Assembly (NCBI RefSeq): GCF_000483165.1
Contig: NZ_KI519557.1
Span: 62,001-126,000 of the forward strand
Source: Tullyiplasma multilocale ATCC 49900
Lineage (GTDB): Bacteria > Bacillota_I > Bacilli_A > Mycoplasmatales > Mycoplasmataceae
Direction: 5' to 3'
Length of the DNA stretch: 64,000 nucleotides
Positions 8,896-18,572 of the stretch are shown here, in pieces (within the stretch, counting starts at the first letter, position 1; each line of letters opens with the position of its first letter). The notes under the pieces were generated by a model that made no database searches, was not told where the DNA came from, and was given only the letters and a program-made list of their open reading frames with translations. A program made the translations under genes and the position numbers.

Positions 8896-10707
8896 ATGTC
8901 AAATATTAGATTTATGGCCATTGGTGGTCAAGATGAACGTGGGAAAAATATTTTCGCATTAGAAGTTGATAAAGAATTATTTATCTTTGATGCAGGGATC
9001 AAATTCCCTGATAAAGGTATTTTAGGAGTAGATGTTGTTATTCCTAAATTAGATTTCTTAAAAAACAACAAAAAAAGAATTAAGGGGATTTTCATTACGA
9101 ATCCTGCTTCATACAACTCAGGGGCTATTTCATACATCCTAAAAGAAATTGATGTACCAGTTTACTGTAATGAAATCACTACTTTGGTATTAAAAATCAA
9201 AGCACAAAGATTACGTGTTAAAAACAAAGAACAAAACTTCAAAATTATCAAAGATAAAGAAATTATCGATTTTGGAAATGTTCAAGTTGAAGTATTTAGA
9301 ACAACTTCATCATCACCTCAATCATTTGGATATGCAATCCACACTGAAAACGGTGTAATTGTTTATGCCGGAGATTACATTATTGATGGAAAAGAACAAT
9401 CATACTTCTCAACTGATTTTGCACATTTACAAGAAATTAGTAAAAAGGGAGTTTTAGCCTTAATTGCTGATACTGAATTTGCTTCAAGAATGGACTTCAC
9501 AGTACCAAACCATAAAATCGAAAACTATATTTCTTCACCATTCAAAGAGAAGAAAACAAAAATTGCTGTAGGTATTTTTGAAGAAGATATCTTTAAAATA
9601 GGAGAAGTTATCTTGGCAGCAAAAGAAAACGGACGTAAAATTGCTGTTTATGGAAGAACTATGTCAGCTATCATCGAATCAAACTTGATTCATGAAAACC
9701 TAACATTAACAAAAGATGACATGATTTCTGTTGAAGAATACATGACATCAGAAAATGGTGTATTAATCATTTCAGGAACTGGAGATGTTCTTTACTCAAA
9801 ATTAGCGAAAATTGCTAATGGAAATGATAAAGTTGTTGAATTTGGACCAAAAGATTTAATCATCTTGGCAACACCACCAGCAGCTGGAGTTGAAAAACGT
9901 CATGCTCAAATTTTAGATGAATTAGCTAGAACCGATGCAAGATTAATTGCTTTATCAGATAAAAACATTTGATCTATGCATGCTTCATATGAAGATATTA
10001 AAATGATGGTTTCAATCATGAATCCCAAATACTTCATCCCTGTTAAAGCTTTATACAAAGAATTCTTAAAGGCTGAAAAAGCCGCTATCGAAGGTGGGGT
10101 TAAACCTGAAAATGTTGGAATTATTGATAACGGACAAATCTTAGTATTATCTAAAAATCATTTAGCTATTTCTGAAGAGAGAATTGATACTGGTGATATT
10201 TATGTTGATGGGGTTGGTGTTGGAGATGTTGGTTCAGTAGTTCTGAATGAACGTAAACAATTAGCAACAGATGGTGTAATTATTGTTGGAGCAACTGTTG
10301 ATATTAGAAATAAAGAATTAGTTTCTTTAATTGATACTCAAATGCGTGGTGTTCTTTACATCAATGAAGATAACCCAATCTTTAAAATCTTACAAAAACA
10401 AATTGCTGAAATTATTGTTAAAGGTCAATCTTTATTCAAAGAAAATCCTGCTCAATATGATTTAAATGATATTAAACGCGAAATTATTTCAAAAGTTAGA
10501 TCATCAATTAAACAAGAATCAGGAAAACAACCAATTGTTTTAGCAATCATCAATGAAATTGATGGTAAAAAAGAATTTGTTCCAAATGTAAGAAACACAA
10601 GAAATGTAACAAACTACCAAAATAGAAACAGAAACACAAATAACAGAAACAATACAAATGGTAACTCAAATAACCGCGGTCCTAAAAAACCAAATGGTCA
10701 AAAATAA
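8896..10707 (+). CDS. RNase J-like metallo-beta-lactamase protein with a destroyed metal site
   Basis: A 603-residue protein with the full RNase J layout: N-terminal metallo-beta-lactamase fold, beta-CASP domain and C-terminal domain. The opening (AIGGQDERGKNIFALE, DAGIKFPD, GVDVVIPKLDFL) is clearly RNase J. The catalytic HxHxDH block after GIFIT reads NPASYN (residues 69-74), and the later conserved His after FRTT is Ser. The Asp in YAGDYI and one late His (His362 in MHASYEDIK) remain. Two-metal catalysis is therefore very unlikely. In Firmicutes RNase J1 and J2 form a complex, J2 being weakly active, so a structural or RNA-binding partner for an active J1 encoded elsewhere is the best guess. 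The last 40 residues are rich in Asn and Arg, suggesting RNA contact. AGGAGG precedes the ATG. Confidence 0.9.
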
Positions 10708-10708
10708 C

Positions 10709-10735
10709 AAAAAGGCGAAAGCCTTTTTTATTTTT
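10709..10735 (+). terminator. Intrinsic terminator
   Basis: AAAAAGGC-GAAA-GCCTTTTTT: GC-closed stem with a GNRA-type loop and a T run. Confidence 0.92.
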
Positions 10736-10739
10736 CACT

Positions 10740-10745
10740 TATAAT
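10740..10745 (+). promoter_or_regulatory. Promoter -10 box of the ribokinase gene
   Basis: TATAAT 17 nt before the ATG at 10763, placed directly after the preceding terminator. Confidence 0.5.
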
Positions 10746-10762
10746 ATTAGAAAGAGGTATTT

Positions 10763-11683
10763 ATGAAAAAAGTTTTAGTATTCGGATCAATCAATATAGA
10801 TTTAATTTATCATGTGAATGATTTACCAACTGTCGGAGAAACAATCATCAGCAATGGGTTTGCAACTTCAAATGGTGGTAAGGGTGCTAATCAGTCTTAT
10901 GCTATTGCTAAAATGGGATTACCACATAAATTCATTGGTAAAGTTGGTTATGACGAGAACGGAAAGAATGCCATTCATAATTTAAATGAAGTAGGAGTGG
11001 ACACAACTTTTATTACAACAAGTGAAAAAACAACCGGAACTGCAATTATTCTAGTTGATGATAAAGCTGATAACATGATTATTGTCAATTCTGGAGCAAA
11101 TCACGACTTTGACATCAATGAATTAGAAAATTACCTAGATGTAATTGAAGAAAGTGATATCGTCTTAACACAACTTGAAAATCCAATTGAGTTTACTTTT
11201 GCACTCCTTAAAAAGGCTAAGGCAGCCGGTAAAATAACAATACTAAATCCTGGTCCAGCTATCAAACTAAATGAAGAACAAATTAAACTTTGTGATTATA
11301 TAGTTCCAAATGAAACAGAACTCTCAATAATATTGGGTTATGAGATATCTGATGATATTGAAATAATAAAGCAAAGAGCAATTGAATTACAAAAAAAAGC
11401 TAATAATACAGTAATCGTAACTGTTGGTTCAAGAGGTTCTATTATTGTTGATCAAGAGGGATTGAGACAAATTGAAGCACAAGTTGTTGAAGCTGTCGAT
11501 CCTACTGCGGCTGGAGATACATTTATCGGTACTATAACTATGATGTTGGCAAAAGGGGGAACTATTGATTCAGCAATAGAAATGGCAACATTTGCATCAG
11601 CTTTATCAGTTACAAGATCTGGGGCACAACCTTCAATTCCTTCATATGATGAGGTTATTGAATTTAAAGAAAATAAAAAATAA
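10763..11683 (+). CDS. rbsK: Ribokinase (PfkB family)
   Basis: A 306-residue sugar kinase that phosphorylates ribose with ATP in the cytoplasm. The substrate-binding opening reads GSINIDLIYHVNDLP, followed by GGKGANQSYAIAKMG, the classic PfkB signature 1. Signature 2 is DPTAAGDTF with the catalytic base at Asp252. Length equals bacterial RbsK. It is alone, with its own promoter and terminator and no ribose transporter beside it, so the ribose may come from nucleoside breakdown or a remote importer. Ribokinase fits better than fructokinase because of the NIDxxxxVxxLPxxGET pattern. Confidence 0.92.
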   Translation: MKKVLVFGSINIDLIYHVNDLPTVGETIISNGFATSNGGKGANQSYAIAKMGLPHKFIGKVGYDENGKNAIHNLNEVGVDTTFITTSEKTTGTAIILVDDKADNMIIVNSGANHDFDINELENYLDVIEESDIVLTQLENPIEFTFALLKKAKAAGKITILNPGPAIKLNEEQIKLCDYIVPNETELSIILGYEISDDIEIIKQRAIELQKKANNTVIVTVGSRGSIIVDQEGLRQIEAQVVEAVDPTAAGDTFIGTITMMLAKGGTIDSAIEMATFASALSVTRSGAQPSIPSYDEVIEFKENKK

Positions 11684-11713
11684 TTTGGCATATTACAGCC
11701 AAATTATTTTTTT
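11680..11713. terminator. Bidirectional intrinsic terminator
   Basis: AATTTGGC-(8 nt)-GCCAAATT with A and T runs on the two sides, between the convergent ribokinase and BspA-like genes. Confidence 0.88.
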
Positions 11714-12738
11714 ATTCAAAAGTTGGTTTTAACTCAGAGGTCCATTCCAGACTCGTGTCCTTATCGAAATCGGTATATTCTGAAACATTATCTACTTCTC
11801 ACATAGACAAATCGTTGGTAAATCCAAAAGCTCCTCAAAACATCATGGCCATGTCGGTCACTTTAGAAACATCTCAAACTCCAATCGGAAAGTCGAAGTT
11901 GATTGCACCTAGAAACATGGATCTCATATTAGTTACCTTTGAAACATCCCAACTTGACAAATCATATTTAAATGATGTAGCATTGTAAAACATATACTCC
12001 ATATTAGTGACCTTAGATGTATCTCATCTAGAAATATCTTGATTAAAGAACATAGCTAAACTAAAAACTCATTGCATATCAGTTATGTTTGATGTATCTC
12101 AATCTGTAATATCACCATTAAAAATACACATTCTAAACATATTGTCTAGACTTGTTATATTTCTAGAAATTTGTTTAGGCAAATCTGTAGCATACCTAGG
12201 AATGTTGTGAGCAATTCCGTATTCACTATATCCGATTTTAGTGACTGTTTTAACATACTTATCGCTTCCTTCGACCTCCATGAATGGCATTCTTTCTCCT
12301 CGCATCTCTTGACCACTAGGATCTACTCAATATGAATCATAAGAATCAAATCAGTGATGCGTTATTCCTACCTCTCCATGATACTTACCTTGATTTTCCA
12401 GATTAGCTTTACCTACAAAGGTATAGTCAGTAGTAAAGTGTCCTTCAGCGTAGTTTCCATCTTGATATTTCTCATTTGAAATTCTCAACTCAATGTTGCT
12501 GTCATCAAGAATATCCTTAATGTTCTCTAATAGATTATCGTGATTATGCGGTTCTTCTACATCATAGACTACAGCCTTTTCGATTTCATAAAATTTAGAT
12601 GATAAATCAACTGTTACTTGTCCCGGCTCAGCGGGGGGGGGTTACTCCCTTTAATGAAGTCGTTGTCATTATAATAATTGGTGTAGCTAAAAGTGCTAAT
12701 GATAATAGTATAATTATGCTTGCTCGTAATTTTTTCAT
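11712..12738 (-). pseudogene. BspA-like surface repeat protein, frame broken at a 9-base G/C tract (phase-off allele)
   Basis: From the ATG at 12738 the frame gives a hydrophobic N-terminal anchor (MKKLRASIIILLSLALLATP...) and then meets nine consecutive C (plus strand G, 12633-12641). The downstream frame is open for a further 300 codons but is offset by one base; in the present state translation stops about 20 codons after the tract. With eight C the reading becomes one protein of about 341 residues ending at 11712. The downstream part holds at least four BspA-like/DUF285 repeats of about 25 residues with the core WDxSxVTxMxxMF (the mycoplasma PARCEL repeat). The total length is a multiple of three plus one, which confirms the single extra base. 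It lies 24 nt after the leaderless SGNH gene, probably in the same operon. Confidence 0.9.
12633..12641 (+). repeat. G9 homopolymer, probable phase-variation tract
   Basis: Nine G in a row in a strongly AT-rich genome, the only such tract seen in the window. It lies just behind the signal-anchor codons of a surface protein gene, the classic place for slipped-strand on/off switching. Confidence 0.9.
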
Positions 12739-12762
12739 ATTATATTCCTCCTCTTTCTATTG

Positions 12763-14247
12763 CTAACCTTTATAACTATCGAGTGTTTTAACCAATTCAT
12801 AAATATCTTCGGCAATTTTAATGTGTAGTCATTTTGCTGGATGTACTTCGTCAAAATGGAAATACTTGTCAATATATTCATAGCTATCAGCTCCACCTAC
12901 AAAACCCGGTTCTTTAGAGCTTAGTTCATTTGAAATTATGATTTTGAATTTAATGTCTTTGATGGAACTTCTTTGTTTCGGTAGTTTTGATTCTACTCTT
13001 TTATACTCTGAACTATCAAAGAAAAGTTCTATAACTGGTGTTTTAGATATTTTTTGATCAGCATTAGATATTTCATAGAAGTTTAATTCATTTCAAATGG
13101 TTAATGCACTTAAGTTTAAAAAGACAGAATTTTTATCAACTTGGGGTAAGTGTTCCTCGATTAGAGAATTTAATTTATTTAAAATAGGAATGAAATCTTT
13201 TAAGACATCCATTTTAATAATTTTTTCATTGTCTAAAATAAATTCTATTTCAAATTCAGTCTTACTCAACATCTTGGTTGCTGGTATGTTTGTAATTCCA
13301 CCCTTTTTCTCGAACTCAATTAGTAAATCTGCAAACTTTTGTGAGAAATCATAACAATGAACTGCACTATCAAATTCAGAAGAAAGATCCGTACAAACAT
13401 TCTCTAGTCTTGTGTTGAATTCCTTTGTTAATAAACTAGCTTGTTCAATTTGGAATCCATTTTTACCGCTTGTGTGTACAAAAGGGATGGTTGAAATATC
13501 AGGGATGGTCAAAACCACAATGTTTCGTATTCCGTTATTCAGTAAAACTAATAAACTGTATTTTATATTGTTGATAGATTCGGTTAATAAAAAGTTTTGT
13601 TGCTCGAGAGTCCTGTCCAACATATTCATTAAATCATTTCCACCAATTTCAAAAAGAACAAGATCTGTTGGTTTTAAATGGTGTTGTTTAACTAAGGCAA
13701 TTGCTTGTTGTTGGATTTGAAAACTGTTTAATAACAGCCCGTCGATTCCATCAATCGTACAACTTGCAGCACCACCAATTGCATAATTTCTTCCTCAAAC
13801 ATCAAAATCTTTATTCTCGTTATGATTACCAATATTTTTCTTGTTAAAGTTAATTCCTGGTATGAATTCTTCTTTTACATTCAATCCAATTTTTTCTGCA
13901 AGGAATCCGGCAGCTGTCTTATCATTTGTATATGCATTGTATAAAGAGGGGTATCCAAATTCAAATATAATTTTTGCTTGGTGTAGTAATTCTGCAAAAT
14001 TTGATAAGTCACACTTTAATTCCTTTCGCAATAAATTTCTAATTACGAAATTTTGAAATAGAAGACTGTTGATGTTTTCGTACTTTGCAACTGTCGCCAA
14101 AACCTTACCTCCCATATCTGAAAAGCTATCACCGATTGTAAAGAAGTTGGTGAAATTTCACTTTTCATTAGCTTCTTCAAGTGGGATATTTTTATTTTTT
14201 ACAATTCTAGTACCAATTAACAAATCTTGTTCTGACAATTTATTCAT
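12763..14247 (-). CDS. SGNH/GDSL hydrolase-like protein without a signal peptide
   Basis: A 494-residue paralogue of the lipoprotein at 14408-16030. Block I reads TIGDSFSDMGG with the nucleophile Ser near residue 41, block III is EIGGNDLMNM, and block V is FDEVHPAKW with the Asp-His pair, so the catalytic set is complete and a lipase or esterase activity is plausible. It starts MNKLSEQDLLIGTR, which aligns with residues after the mature start of its neighbour; the lipoprotein signal and linker are missing. AAGGAG sits 5 nt before the ATG, so the start is genuine. Without export it would act inside the cell, or it may be a decaying duplicate. It is followed by the BspA-like gene. Confidence 0.85.
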
Positions 14248-14368
14248 AGTTTCTCCTTGTATTAATAACTTGGTAAAAATTTTACATCAACATTGGTGTG
14301 TATTATAAAAACTCAAAACTATATGTGGTAGTTAAAAACTTTTATGGTAATTTATTGTTTTATAACAA
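14248..14368. promoter_or_regulatory. Upstream region of the leaderless SGNH gene
   Basis: About 120 nt without a gene. It contains ACATCAACATTGGTGTGT, an imperfect inverted repeat near 14284-14301, and AT-rich promoter-like sequence reading leftward. No signal-peptide remnant is visible in any frame. Confidence 0.4.
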
Positions 14369-14401
14369 CAAAAAAACAAATCTCATCGCCGAGATTTGTC
14401 A
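14369..14401 (-). terminator. Intrinsic terminator of the SGNH lipoprotein gene
   Basis: On the minus strand ACAAATCTC-(6 nt)-GAGATTTGT is followed by a long T run, 8 nt after the stop at 14408. Confidence 0.92.
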
Positions 14402-14407
14402 TATTTT

Positions 14408-16030
14408 TTATCCTTTATAATCTTCAAATGTTTTAACTAATTCAAATAAATCATCTGCAACTTTTTCATGTCCTCATTTAGTAGGGTGAACTTCATCGAA
14501 GAAGAAATATTTATCTATTTCATCTTGTGATTGAGCACCACCGGCAAATCCTGTTTCATTTGATCCAAATGCATTAGCCATATTTAAGTCTATTGCTGCT
14601 TTGAAGTTTTCAATACCTTCACCAAGAGCTCCTAATACGGGCATCAATTTACCTAAAAGAGATCCGAATATTTCATCCTCCATAACAGAGTTAAGAATTT
14701 CACCGATTGCTTCAACTTGTTCATCTGTTAACCCTTCAGTTCAAGACATATCTTGACTAACGGCTGCCATAATAATTTCCAAAGCACTTAGTTCTGGTTT
14801 GACTTCTTTAATTTTAGCATCAGCTTCTGAAATCAATGTGAAAGCCGGAATTATTTCATTTAATAAATCTAGTTCAATTGGTTCTAAATCATTAATTTCT
14901 AATTTAATATTTATTTTCATATCACTTAACATTTTTGTGGCAGGAACATCAACAATTCCACCTTCTGCTTTAAATTCATCTAACATAGTGTTGAATTTAT
15001 TTTCTAAATCATATAATTTAACGGCTCCATCAAAGTGGTATGATAATTCATCAGTTATTGTTTTTAATCTTGCATTAAATTCTTTGCTTAGTTCATCAGC
15101 TCTTTTAATTTCATCAGAAGTTCTACCATCAGTTATCATACGTGGTATTTTTGAAATGTTAGGTGCGTTAAGAACAACAACATTTCCCATTCCGTTATTT
15201 AATAATGTTAGTAGGGCATATCTAATATTGCTCATGGCTTCATTTAGTAAGAATTGTTGTTGATCATGGTCTTTATCCAACATGTTCATCAAATCATTTC
15301 CACCAGTTTCAAAGATAACTAAATCAGTTGATTTAACGTTGTGTTGTTTAATAAGTGATCTTGCTTGATCATGAATTTGGAAGCTGTTTAATACCATTCC
15401 CATAATTCCTTCGGTATTTGATGCAGTTGTAGCTCCAATCGCGTAATTACGTCCTCATTGATCAAATACTTTATCTGTATTTAAATCACCTTCTGATTTT
15501 GTGTTGAAGTTAACTGCAGTTGTGAAATCTTCACTTTCTGTTAACCCAATTTTTTCAGCTAAGAAAGCAGCTGCCGTTTTACCATCTGTAAAACCACCTT
15601 CTAAGTTTGGTCCACCAAATGATGAAGTAATATCAATCATTCCTAATAAAGGCAGAATAGTACCGCCTAAATCTCCAAGAGCTCCTTCTAATAATCCTTT
15701 AATAGTTTCGTTTTCTAATAGGGTACTTTTTAAAGCGTTTAATTTAGCTCCAATCGCTGTTGAAAATCCACCCATGTCTGAAAGACTATCTCCAAGAGTA
15801 TAGAAGTTTGTAAATCCTCAAGTATCTTTAGCTTCGTCTTCAGGAATCCCAGTATTCTTTTTGATGTTAGTTCCAATTAATTTATCATAGACTGATAGCT
15901 CTGGGTATTTTTGTTCCCCGGGTGTAGTTGGCTTTTCTGTATCTTTGTTGCTATCACTGCAAGCAACTGTTGTAATGGCTGCTGTACTTGTTAATGTAAC
16001 TGCAGCTAATATGCTTAATAATTTTTTCAT
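14408..16030 (-). CDS. SGNH/GDSL hydrolase-like lipoprotein
   Basis: A 540-residue surface lipoprotein. The N-terminus is a lipoprotein signal ending AAITTVAC (lipobox VAC, Cys24), so it is lipid-anchored on the outside of the membrane. The mature part starts with a Lys/Pro linker, then block I YTLGDSLSDMGG, block III FETGGNDLMNML and block V FFDEVHPTKW. These give the Ser-Asp-His residues of the SGNH esterase/lipase fold. A long helical insertion precedes the C-terminal catalytic motif. The likely role is hydrolysis of host or medium lipids at the cell surface. Its near copy at 12763 lacks the signal. It diverges from the BspA-like gene at 16227 across a region with two inverted repeats. Confidence 0.9.
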
Positions 16031-16226
16031 TTTATTAATTCTCCTTTTTTGTTATATCTAGATATTAATTCCATTTTGAGAATAAAAAAATAGAAAATAT
16101 TTCCAAATAAAGTACTTTGGAAAAGGAAAAGTAGAATAATTTCCATATCGGAAAGTCGTTGCGTATGTAATTATAAAATATTCATTGTATATACATTAAT
16201 ATAATAATTAGCGTGAGGTATAGGAA
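16031..16226. promoter_or_regulatory. Divergent promoter region with two TTTCC/GGAAA inverted repeats
   Basis: Between two oppositely transcribed surface-protein genes lie TTTCCAAA-(8 nt)-TTTGGAAA at 16100-16123 and TTTCC-ATATC-GGAAA at 16140-16154. Both share the half-site TTTCC, so they may be two operators for one regulator. TATA-rich stretches flank them on each side. No gene is present. Confidence 0.6.
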
Positions 16227-17774
16227 ATGAAGAAATTATTCATGTTAGCTAGTGCATTTATTTTACTTTCTACCCCTGTAGTACTTATGATGCTGAAAAG
16301 CGATGTTAAGTTAGAACAAAAACAACTTAAACATATTTCTGAAATAAGTGATGAGTTACAAGAAATTTTAAATCAGAGACCAGAAACTGTTTGGGAAGTT
16401 CAAGAACTTCAAAGTAAAGTTCAAGAAGACTTTGACAAAATGATCACTGTGAAAACTATCCAAACTAAAACAGGGATTTTTGAATCAGGAAGCACAGGTT
16501 TTATTTTTAAAGGTAATGGAACACTTGAAAATGATGGAGTATATGAGGGAGAAATAACCCTAACTCAAGATTGAAGCGGTATAAAAGACACAACTGTCCA
16601 CATTTCTGAAATTAAAGAAGAACTTCAAAGTGCTTTAGTTGGTCTTGAGATGACTACAGAAGAGATCATGTTTAATATCACAGAACAAGGTATTGAAGAT
16701 TCATTCATAAAAATTGAATTAGTTGAAGAAGTTGAAAGTGATGACGGTCTTTATAAAACAAATTCATATAAATTTACTGGTGAAGGTACTAAATATAATG
16801 AGGGTAAATATAATGGTGATATTATTTTGGATCACAGAATTATTTATCCGAGTGAATCGATATACATTTTAAATGGAGAAGAGGCAAGAGGCTTTGAGAT
16901 TCCAAAAGAAGTAACTGAAGTAATTTTCATTGGTTATGATGGTTATGGAAAAGCTCATAAAATGCCACCCAGAGTAACGAAGGTACCGACTAAAATTACC
17001 TACATAATCGAAAGCTTAGAAAGTCTATTTAAAGATTGTGGTGTTTTTAATCAAGACATTTCGATGTGAGATACTTCAAACATAAAGAGTTTTGCAGAAA
17101 TGTTTAGAAGCGCTAAAGCCTTTAATCAACCAATCGGAAGTTGGGATGTGTCGCAAGGAAAAAGTTTTTCGTGAATGTTTGTTTTAGCGGAAAAATTCGA
17201 CCAACCAATTGGTGAGTGAGATATGTCTAATGCCGTGGACTTAAGTAAAATGTTTTATTGGGATACAATATTCAACCAAGACATTTCAAAGTGAAATATT
17301 TCTAATGCAACAAATTTATCTGGGATGTTTTCTGGTTCAATAAAATTCAATCAACCGATAGGTGGATGGGATACAGGTTGCGTGACTGATATATCGGCGA
17401 TGTTTTCATCTTCTGAAGCGTTCAATCAGGACATTTCCAAATGAGACACTTCTAATGTCGAAAACATGTATATGACATTTACTCTTGCAGAAAAATTTGA
17501 TCAAGATCTTTCGGATTGAAACACTTCAAAAGTTAAAGATATGAGTAGGATGTTCGAAAGAACTTCACTGTTTAATCAAGTTATTTCTGATTGGAACACT
17601 TCAAATGTAACTGATATGAGTTCAATGTTTTATGGTTCTAAAAAATTCAATCAAGACATTTCCAAATGAGATGTTTCTAACGTTGTTAATAATTACAAAT
17701 TTTCAGAAGAAACTCTAGCCGAATGAATTGATGATTGAAAGCCAAATTTTAAAATACTTGAAGAATCATTTTAA
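16227..17774 (+). CDS. BspA-like (DUF285/PARCEL) repeat surface protein
   Basis: A 515-residue protein with an N-terminal hydrophobic export/anchor segment (residues 1-25, no lipobox) and a mostly acidic region containing two similar beta-rich segments ([19 protein letters not shown] and [19 protein letters not shown]). From about residue 270 come some nine 25-residue repeats of the type FNQDISKWDTSNVxxMxxMF. These are BspA-like repeats, known in mycoplasmas as PARCEL/DUF285, usually surface exposed, variable in number and involved in adhesion or antigen variation. The gene is intact here, unlike its relative at 11712. Several repeat tryptophans are TGA. A strong terminator follows. Confidence 0.92.
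17035..17690 (+). repeat. Tandem BspA/PARCEL coding repeats
   Basis: About nine diverged repeats of roughly 75 bp each encode FNQ(D/P)I-x2-WDTSN-x4-M-x2-MF. They begin at 'FNQDISMWDTSN' and end at 'KWDVSNVV'. Such repeats can recombine with those at 11.7-12.3 kb. Confidence 0.85.
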
Positions 17775-17793
17775 TAAATAACTATTAAGCCTT

Positions 17794-17823
17794 AAAAAAA
17801 CCTGACCAAGTCAGGTTTTTTTA
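17794..17823. terminator. Bidirectional intrinsic terminator
   Basis: AAAACCTGAC-CAA-GTCAGGTTTT between convergent genes. Confidence 0.9.
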
Positions 17824-18321
17824 TAGTATTGTGAAAGTTAAAACTAAAGGAATGATAGAGATGAACATGCTTAGGAAAACAATTTTTTTAACATGTAATA
17901 TTCTAGCTTCTCATTCAGTCATCATCTTTTGATAGCGTCTACGACGATCATTGAAGTGTTTTGTGGCTTGATGATTACGAACTCAAGCAATAGTCATATA
18001 AACTAATAAAGCTAACATTCAAAACATTAACATCATTCATTTGGTAGCTCCCCAACCAGGCATTTCATCAAATTCGTTTAAGTTCGGATTATTTCTTAAT
18101 AAGTAACCTAGTAAAAATGATAAACCAACACTAACTGCACTAACTGCTAAAGCGATTAAATAACTTCATCATCTAAATTTTATAGTTTCACGATAGAAGT
18201 ACATTTTCTCAGCATGTTCAGAACTATAATAAGTATCTCTAACTCGTTCTGAAACTTCTTCTTCATGAACTCGTTTTTGCGAACTACGAAATTCACCTAA
18301 TTCTTTTTTAATCTTTCCCAT
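17821..18321 (-). CDS. Hypothetical membrane protein with three predicted spans
   Basis: A 166-residue protein. Residues 1-50 are hydrophilic and highly charged; then come spans at about 52-74 (YLIALAVSAVSVGLSFLLGY), 93-113 and 148-166 at the very C-terminus. The loop between spans two and three is strongly basic (FNDRRRRYQKMM). The ATG at 18321 is chosen because GGAGGTGC lies just upstream; an upstream in-frame Met at 18375 has none. I do not recognise the family. Confidence 0.75.
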
Positions 18322-18494
18322 ATGCACCTCCATATATAATATAAATATTAAACTATTTAAATTCATAAGAAACATTAACTAGAAATAAATTAGTTTTAAA
18401 ATGAAATTTTTTAAAAATTTTTATTTCATTTACGTCCATATTAATGTATAGTTATAACTAATAAATCAATTTAATACAGAAGGGACAAGTGGTT
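18322..18494 (+). promoter_or_regulatory. Divergent promoter region and start of the opp leader
   Basis: AT-rich, no gene. The sequence around 18440-18460 (TGTATAGTTATAACT) can supply a -10 element for rightward transcription into the opp leader, and GAAGGGA near 18479-18485 is a Shine-Dalgarno-like site for the small ORF at 18495. Confidence 0.4.
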
Positions 18495-18572
18495 ATGCGT
18501 TTACAATACCTAAATACTCAAAATTGCAGCTTTTGACCTGCTTGCCCTGCAGAAATGCGCCGAATGGCCTAG
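18495..18572 (+). CDS. Putative 25-residue leader peptide ahead of the opp operon
   Basis: An ATG preceded by GAAGGGA opens 25 codons starting MRLQYL, with a CSFWPAC core (Trp is TGA) and ending MRRMA. It uses codons that are rare around it, including CGC CGA in a row and several TGC and GCC, and its 3' half is much richer in G and C than the genome. GCAG (18526-18529), CTGC (18538-18541) and GCAG (18549-18552) allow two mutually exclusive hairpins, as in attenuators. It ends 150 nt before oppB. Whether it is translated or is a structured RNA that happens to be open is not settled by the sequence. Confidence 0.45.

Noticed and set aside
9976-10707. Second separate protein starting at 9976
   Set aside because: It is the C-terminal half of the RNase J-like protein joined by one TGA (Trp) codon in the same frame.
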